DNA from: Paraflavitalea sp. CAU 1676
GTDB taxonomy: Bacteria; Bacteroidota; Bacteroidia; Chitinophagales; Chitinophagaceae
NCBI RefSeq assembly: GCF_029223285.1
Contig: NZ_JARHUJ010000004.1
Location: forward strand, 248,001 to 312,000
Reading direction: 5' to 3'
DNA: 64,000 nucleotides
Of the stretch, positions 60,338 to 64,000 are shown piece by piece. The position numbers and the translations under genes are program-made. The notes beneath the pieces are model-generated. The model worked only from the letters and a program-made list of their open reading frames with translations, was not told where the DNA came from and did not search any database. Every line of letters starts with the position of its first letter. Position 1 is the first letter of the stretch.

Positions 60338-61288
60338 TTATACTTTCAAAGTCTGCTGTAACTCTTTGTTGGAGTCAATGCTGATATAGGCCCAGGGATA
60401 AACGATCATTTTGCCGGTGATCTTTCGGGCAGCCTGCCGGGCCAGTTCCTGCTCGCCGGTCATATGGAACAGGAACGCGAAGTAATTATAGACATAAGGA
60501 ATCAGCAGCTGGCCTTCGGCTTCTTCGCGATACCCCGCATGCAATTCCTTTATCCTTGATCTTATATCGGCGTTCTTAAAGAACTGCTCCTTTTTCTTTG
60601 GTTCGTCGTTAAGGCCATAGTAGAGCCATTCTTCCACCAATGCGAAAAGCTGTAAAGTAACCAGCAGACTATTGCTTTTATCATCATACATAGAGTCAGC
60701 AAATGCCTGCATTTCCTCGAGGCTTCCACGCCACTTCGGGTTCAGGAAGTTGATCATCATTAAATGCGCCATGAGGTGGTTGGGTACGAGTTGCTTCGCC
60801 GCTTCGAAATAGCTATTGGCAGTATCCGTATCAGTTTGCAAACCCATACATACCCTGATCATGCGGGCGCATATTTCAGCGTCGTCGGGATTCAGTTCGT
60901 CGGCTCTCTGCAGATGAGCGAAAGCATCTTCCAGCAAGTCGAAGAACCGTTGGGCCTTTTCTTCAGAAACAGATTTTCCCAAAGCAGCTGTTCTGGCGAT
61001 CCATGCCAGGCAGGTCTTGGATACACCTGCAAAAAGATGAGCAGCATAAGAGTCGTGTCTTTGTGTAACCCATTTGGTGATGTCGGTTGCATTGCTTTCC
61101 TCCAATCCAATGCCTTCGTTCAACAAGGTTTTGGCATCCCACGGGAGGTCTTCATACGCCGATTCAAAAGCGGCATAGTTTCCTTGTTGCAGCCAGTTCC
61201 TGAATTCGGGCAAGCGCTCATAGCCCAAAGAAAGATCTATATCAGACGGAGCTTTTCCTATGAAAGCTTTTAAGAGTTTACCGAGCAT
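60338..61288 (-). CDS. Helical-repeat protein, DUF4034-like
   Basis: 316 residues, mainly helical, with no signal peptide. The segment 'LLEDAFAHLQRADELNPDDA' is TPR-like, and 'NPKWRGSLEEMQAFADSM' resembles the 'WGGS' region of DUF4034 proteins. The remaining sequence is typical of an alpha-solenoid. Its function is unknown. It lies between the hydroxyacid dehydrogenase and the gamma-glutamyltransferase-like gene, 57 bases after the start of the latter's downstream end. I cannot tell whether it shares a transcript with that gene. Confidence 0.75.
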   Translation of the reverse strand: MLGKLLKAFIGKAPSDIDLSLGYERLPEFRNWLQQGNYAAFESAYEDLPWDAKTLLNEGIGLEESNATDITKWVTQRHDSYAAHLFAGVSKTCLAWIARTAALGKSVSEEKAQRFFDLLEDAFAHLQRADELNPDDAEICARMIRVCMGLQTDTDTANSYFEAAKQLVPNHLMAHLMMINFLNPKWRGSLEEMQAFADSMYDDKSNSLLVTLQLFALVEEWLYYGLNDEPKKKEQFFKNADIRSRIKELHAGYREEAEGQLLIPYVYNYFAFLFHMTGEQELARQAARKITGKMIVYPWAYISIDSNKELQQTLKV

Positions 61289-61345
61289 GACGCAGATAGT
61301 TTTGGTTTGATTAGATATCGTGGAGTAAATAATAATAACATCAAA

Positions 61346-63271
61346 TCACCAGCCTATGCCGTAATCTTCTCCGTGATTACTGCTTCCGCCCCATAAACTA
61401 CCATGCTTCCAGTCAAAATAGATCAGGTTGATCGGTCCACTGGTACGATCATCGAATGTAAGGGTATAACCCATCTTTTTGAGGGTAGCGCGCACTGCTT
61501 CAGGGGTTGAATCATGCAGTAGCAGGTGTCCGGGTTTAGGTTGCCTATCAGATAACTTGGTGCCTCCCAGCGAAAGCCAAAGCTGGTTACTGTTGATATT
61601 GGCAGCTTCAGCAGCCTGCTGGGCAGTCATCCCAAATTCCACCACATTCAAAAAGCATTGCAGCAGGTTTTGATCCTGTGTGTCGCCACCCTGTACCGCA
61701 AAGGAGAGGAAAGGTTTGCCATCTTTTAAGGCAAGGGAGGGAGTGAGGGTTACGCGTGGCCTTTGTCCGGGCTGAACAACGTTAAAGGGATTCAATGTAG
61801 AATCCAATACAAAGCTCTGCATCCGCTGACTCATCCCTACGCCTGTTTTACCAGCAATACAAGCAGGCAGCCATCCACCACTGGGGGTAATGGAAACCAC
61901 CCATCCGGCCGAGTCGGCAGCTTCTACCGAGGTGGTGCCGCGCCAGAGGCGATCCTGGTAAGCTTCTTCTTCTGCTAGCATAGCCAGTGCGTCACTGGTG
62001 GAAGTTTCTAACATACCGGTCCTTACATCATGGGTTGGCGCAAAGTTGCGGTGGTTGCTACTGGTATCGATCGAAAAACCTCTTTGTTGTAATAGGGAAG
62101 TGTAGGGATTGGTTTTGCCTTCAAAAGGGTAGGGATCTCCCGGACCGGCTTTGTCATCATTCTTATCGGGGTTGATCAATTTTGCACGTTGACGTGCATA
62201 GTCCTTGCTCAGCAATCCTTTAATGGGCTCCTCGGGCGCCTTGTAAGGATCACCGTAATAGAAGTCGCGGTCGGCAAAAGCCAGGTTCATGGTCTGGTAG
62301 ACCGTATGAATGTATTTGGCGCTATTATACCCCATGCTTTTCAGATCGAAATTCTCGAGGATGTTCAGGCTCTGCAACAACATGGGTCCCTGGGTCCATT
62401 GCTGCATTTTGTAAACGTCGATGCCCTTATAGTTGGTTTGCAATGGTTCTTCCCAGATAGGTTTCCAGCGGGCGAGGTCTTGCTCAGTGATCAAACCTCC
62501 CTGTTCCTGACAGCCGCGTACAAATTCTTTCGCAATATCGCCAGTGTAAAAGCGGTTGTAAGCAGCCATGATGGCTTCTTTGCGGCTCTTCTTTTGTTTG
62601 AGCGCAGCCTGCTCGGCGTCTATCATTTTCTGGAGCGTGGCCAGTAGATCGCGTTGTACAAAGATCTCTCCGGCCTCAGGCGCTTCTCTACTGGCGCCGG
62701 GGTGAGTGAGAAAAACAGACTTGCTGTAGGGCCATTCTTTAATGCGTGCTTTTTGCCTTTCAATGCTATTGGCCGTTTGCGCTTCTATAGGATAACCTGC
62801 AGCCAATTGCATGGCAGGGGCAAGTACCTCCTTGAGACTCATGGTACCAAATTCGGCCAGCATATAACAGATGCCACCGGGAGTACCGGGCGTAGTGGCT
62901 GCCAGCGGGCCATATTCCGGAGGAAATTGAAACCCTTTGCCTTTGAAGAAAGCAGGCGTAGCGCCAGTCGGAGCAACGCCCATCGCATTCAGGGCAAGTA
63001 CTTTTTTGGTTTTGGGATTATAGATCAAAGCCTGCGTTTCGCCGCCCCAGCTTAAAACATCCCACATGGTGCAGGTAGCGGCCAGCATGGCGCAGGCTGC
63101 ATCCACGGCGTTTCCGCCTTTTTGAAAGATCATGCTGCCGGCCGTTGCCGCCAGGGGTTTGCCGGTGATGGCCATCCAGTGCTTCCCGTGTAAGGGGGGC
63201 TTCTGCGTTGGCTGGGCATTCGAAAAAAGGGAAATGGAAAAAAGGATAAGAGCAAGGGAGAGAATTCTCAT
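61346..63271 (-). CDS. Gamma-glutamyltransferase-like secreted hydrolase
   Basis: 641 residues with a signal peptide ending 'SLFSNAQPT'. The large-subunit part has 'WMAITGKPLAATAGSMIFQK', 'GGNAVDAACAMLAATC' and 'WGGETQALIYNPKTKK', typical of the GGT Ntn-hydrolase fold. The autocleavage region is near residue 443: 'RGTTSVEAADSAGWVVS' replaces the usual TTHxS motif, keeping the Thr-Thr but changing the His. The small subunit is about 200 residues. GGTs transfer or hydrolyse gamma-glutamyl groups in the periplasm. The altered motif may indicate a related acylase-type activity. Confidence 0.88.
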   Translation of the reverse strand: MRILSLALILFSISLFSNAQPTQKPPLHGKHWMAITGKPLAATAGSMIFQKGGNAVDAACAMLAATCTMWDVLSWGGETQALIYNPKTKKVLALNAMGVAPTGATPAFFKGKGFQFPPEYGPLAATTPGTPGGICYMLAEFGTMSLKEVLAPAMQLAAGYPIEAQTANSIERQKARIKEWPYSKSVFLTHPGASREAPEAGEIFVQRDLLATLQKMIDAEQAALKQKKSRKEAIMAAYNRFYTGDIAKEFVRGCQEQGGLITEQDLARWKPIWEEPLQTNYKGIDVYKMQQWTQGPMLLQSLNILENFDLKSMGYNSAKYIHTVYQTMNLAFADRDFYYGDPYKAPEEPIKGLLSKDYARQRAKLINPDKNDDKAGPGDPYPFEGKTNPYTSLLQQRGFSIDTSSNHRNFAPTHDVRTGMLETSTSDALAMLAEEEAYQDRLWRGTTSVEAADSAGWVVSITPSGGWLPACIAGKTGVGMSQRMQSFVLDSTLNPFNVVQPGQRPRVTLTPSLALKDGKPFLSFAVQGGDTQDQNLLQCFLNVVEFGMTAQQAAEAANINSNQLWLSLGGTKLSDRQPKPGHLLLHDSTPEAVRATLKKMGYTLTFDDRTSGPINLIYFDWKHGSLWGGSSNHGEDYGIGW

Positions 63272-63295
63272 GTCAATAAGTTTGGTTCCTAAAGA

Positions 63296-63325
63296 TAAGG
63301 ATTGCAGGATGTATCCGTATCCTTA
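63296..63325. terminator. Nested inverted repeat between GGT and YdcF genes
   Basis: 'taaggat' (63296-63302) pairs with 'atcctta' (63319-63325), and the loop contains a second hairpin 'ggatgtatcc'. There is no T run. It may mark the end of the YdcF-like gene transcript. Confidence 0.35.
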
Positions 63326-63350
63326 GAAACCATACTATTGATCGTCGGTA

Positions 63351-63998
63351 TTATTTGGCAAGATGTTTATCGTAACCCAACGCTACCAGGCGCACATAGG
63401 CCTGCCAAACGTTATCGGGGATATCCTGGGGGATCTGAAATCCCTTGGCAGGGTAGATCTTTATCCGCTGGAGGTCGCCGACCATTACATTGATCACTCG
63501 TTCCAGGGGGATTTCATCGCTCGGGTAATCTGCAAAGGAAATCTGGGGAGAAGTAACCAATAGGTCCTTATCGGGCCAGTGCCTCTTAAAAGTGGCATAA
63601 CTCCGCCTTTCCATATAGGGTTTTTGCACAACTATAAAGGATTGCGGATCCAGCCCTTTAGATTTTAATAACTCTTGGGTGAAAAGGATGTTCTCGCCGG
63701 TATTGGTCGATTCGTTTTCTACCAGGATCGCATCCGAAGGAACACCCATGTTTACGGCGATGGCGGCAAACTGATCGGCCTCGGATTCTGTCCAGATTTC
63801 CTTAGTAAGGTTACCCAATCCGCCCGACATGATCAGTAGGGGAGCAAGCCCCTGCAGGTACAGTTCAGCACCACGGACGGCCACCCGTTTATCGTGGCTT
63901 CCCAAAACCAAAATGCAATCAGCCTTGACAGGCTGATGAAGCATATGGTGGTAATCCCATAAAGTTTGGGCCAGTGTTATGATCTCTTCCTTTACCAT
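63351..63998 (-). CDS. YdcF-like DUF218 protein
   Basis: 215 residues that appear complete, since the ATG at 63998 begins the usual family start 'VKEEIITLAQTLWDYHHM'. The DUF218 fold shows 'ADCILVLGSHDKRVAVRGAE' and the conserved 'SGGLGNLTKEIWTESEADQ' and 'ENESTNTGENILFTQELLK'. There is no signal peptide, unlike the membrane-anchored SanA/ElyC relatives. The function is unknown; the family has been linked to nucleotide or SAM binding and envelope processes. The gene is at the right edge, two bases from the end, so an upstream start cannot be fully excluded. Confidence 0.85.
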   Translation of the reverse strand: MVKEEIITLAQTLWDYHHMLHQPVKADCILVLGSHDKRVAVRGAELYLQGLAPLLIMSGGLGNLTKEIWTESEADQFAAIAVNMGVPSDAILVENESTNTGENILFTQELLKSKGLDPQSFIVVQKPYMERRSYATFKRHWPDKDLLVTSPQISFADYPSDEIPLERVINVMVGDLQRIKIYPAKGFQIPQDIPDNVWQAYVRLVALGYDKHLAK

Positions 63999-64000
63999 AT

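Overview
The window comes from a Bacteroidota genome, most likely Chitinophagaceae-like. The evidence is two SusC/SusD pairs, a Bacteroidetes-type ECF sigma factor, a FecR-type anti-sigma factor with DUF4974, two type IX secretion (T9SS) C-terminal domains, a LytS/LytTR pair, many SPII lipoproteins and few Shine-Dalgarno sequences. I see no tRNA, rRNA, CRISPR array, insertion sequence or prophage gene.

Bases 1-43210 form a large pectin utilisation region in three blocks. Block A (1-16350, + strand, cut at the left edge) holds SusC (partial), SusD, a beta-helix surface lipoprotein, a PL1 pectate lyase, a CE12 acetylesterase, a 1668-residue PL1-CE8 fusion with a T9SS tail, a CE8 pectinesterase, an L-galactonate-dehydrogenase-like enzyme and a GH43 glycosidase. 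Block B (16440-28197) holds an ECF sigma factor, a divergent GH28-like protein on the minus strand, a Sel1-repeat protein, an SRPBCC protein, then FecR, an STN-domain SusC and a SusD. Block C (28618-43150) looks like one 11-gene operon: GH28, GH105, a divergent CE8, UxaB, UxaA, UxaC, KduD, KduI, KdgK, KdgA and an ExuT-like transporter. It ends at a strong terminator.

Together these genes describe a route from pectin to central metabolism. Surface enzymes de-esterify and cut homogalacturonan, SusCD pairs import oligomers, and GH28 and GH105 trim them. The Uxa branch (galacturonate) and the Kdu branch (unsaturated uronate) both give KDG, which KdgK and KdgA turn into pyruvate and glyceraldehyde 3-phosphate. 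A LacI/PurR-like box with a long identical core stands upstream of both the sigma factor and block C, and no LacI-type regulator lies in the window.

Bases 43211-43801 are a 0.6-kb repeat-rich noncoding island. To its right is ordinary accessory content: an SMR exporter, a Crp/Fnr regulator, a ThuA plus Tat-dependent Gfo/Idh pair, an unknown protein, an exported intradiol-dioxygenase-like lipoprotein, a LytS/LytTR two-component system, a T9SS-secreted metzincin-like protein, DinB, a BlaI/M56 pair with a clear operator dyad, an outer-membrane beta-barrel receptor, a D-2-hydroxyacid dehydrogenase, a helical-repeat protein, a gamma-glutamyltransferase-like protein and a YdcF-like protein.

The least ordinary items are the PL1-CE8-T9SS fusion, the split sigma/anti-sigma arrangement, the shared LacI-like boxes, the catalytically divergent GH28-like and CE8 proteins, the GH105 with an extra C-terminal domain, the kinase with a Pro/Arg-rich extracytoplasmic loop and the noncoding repeat island. 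I found no system that I can claim is wholly new.
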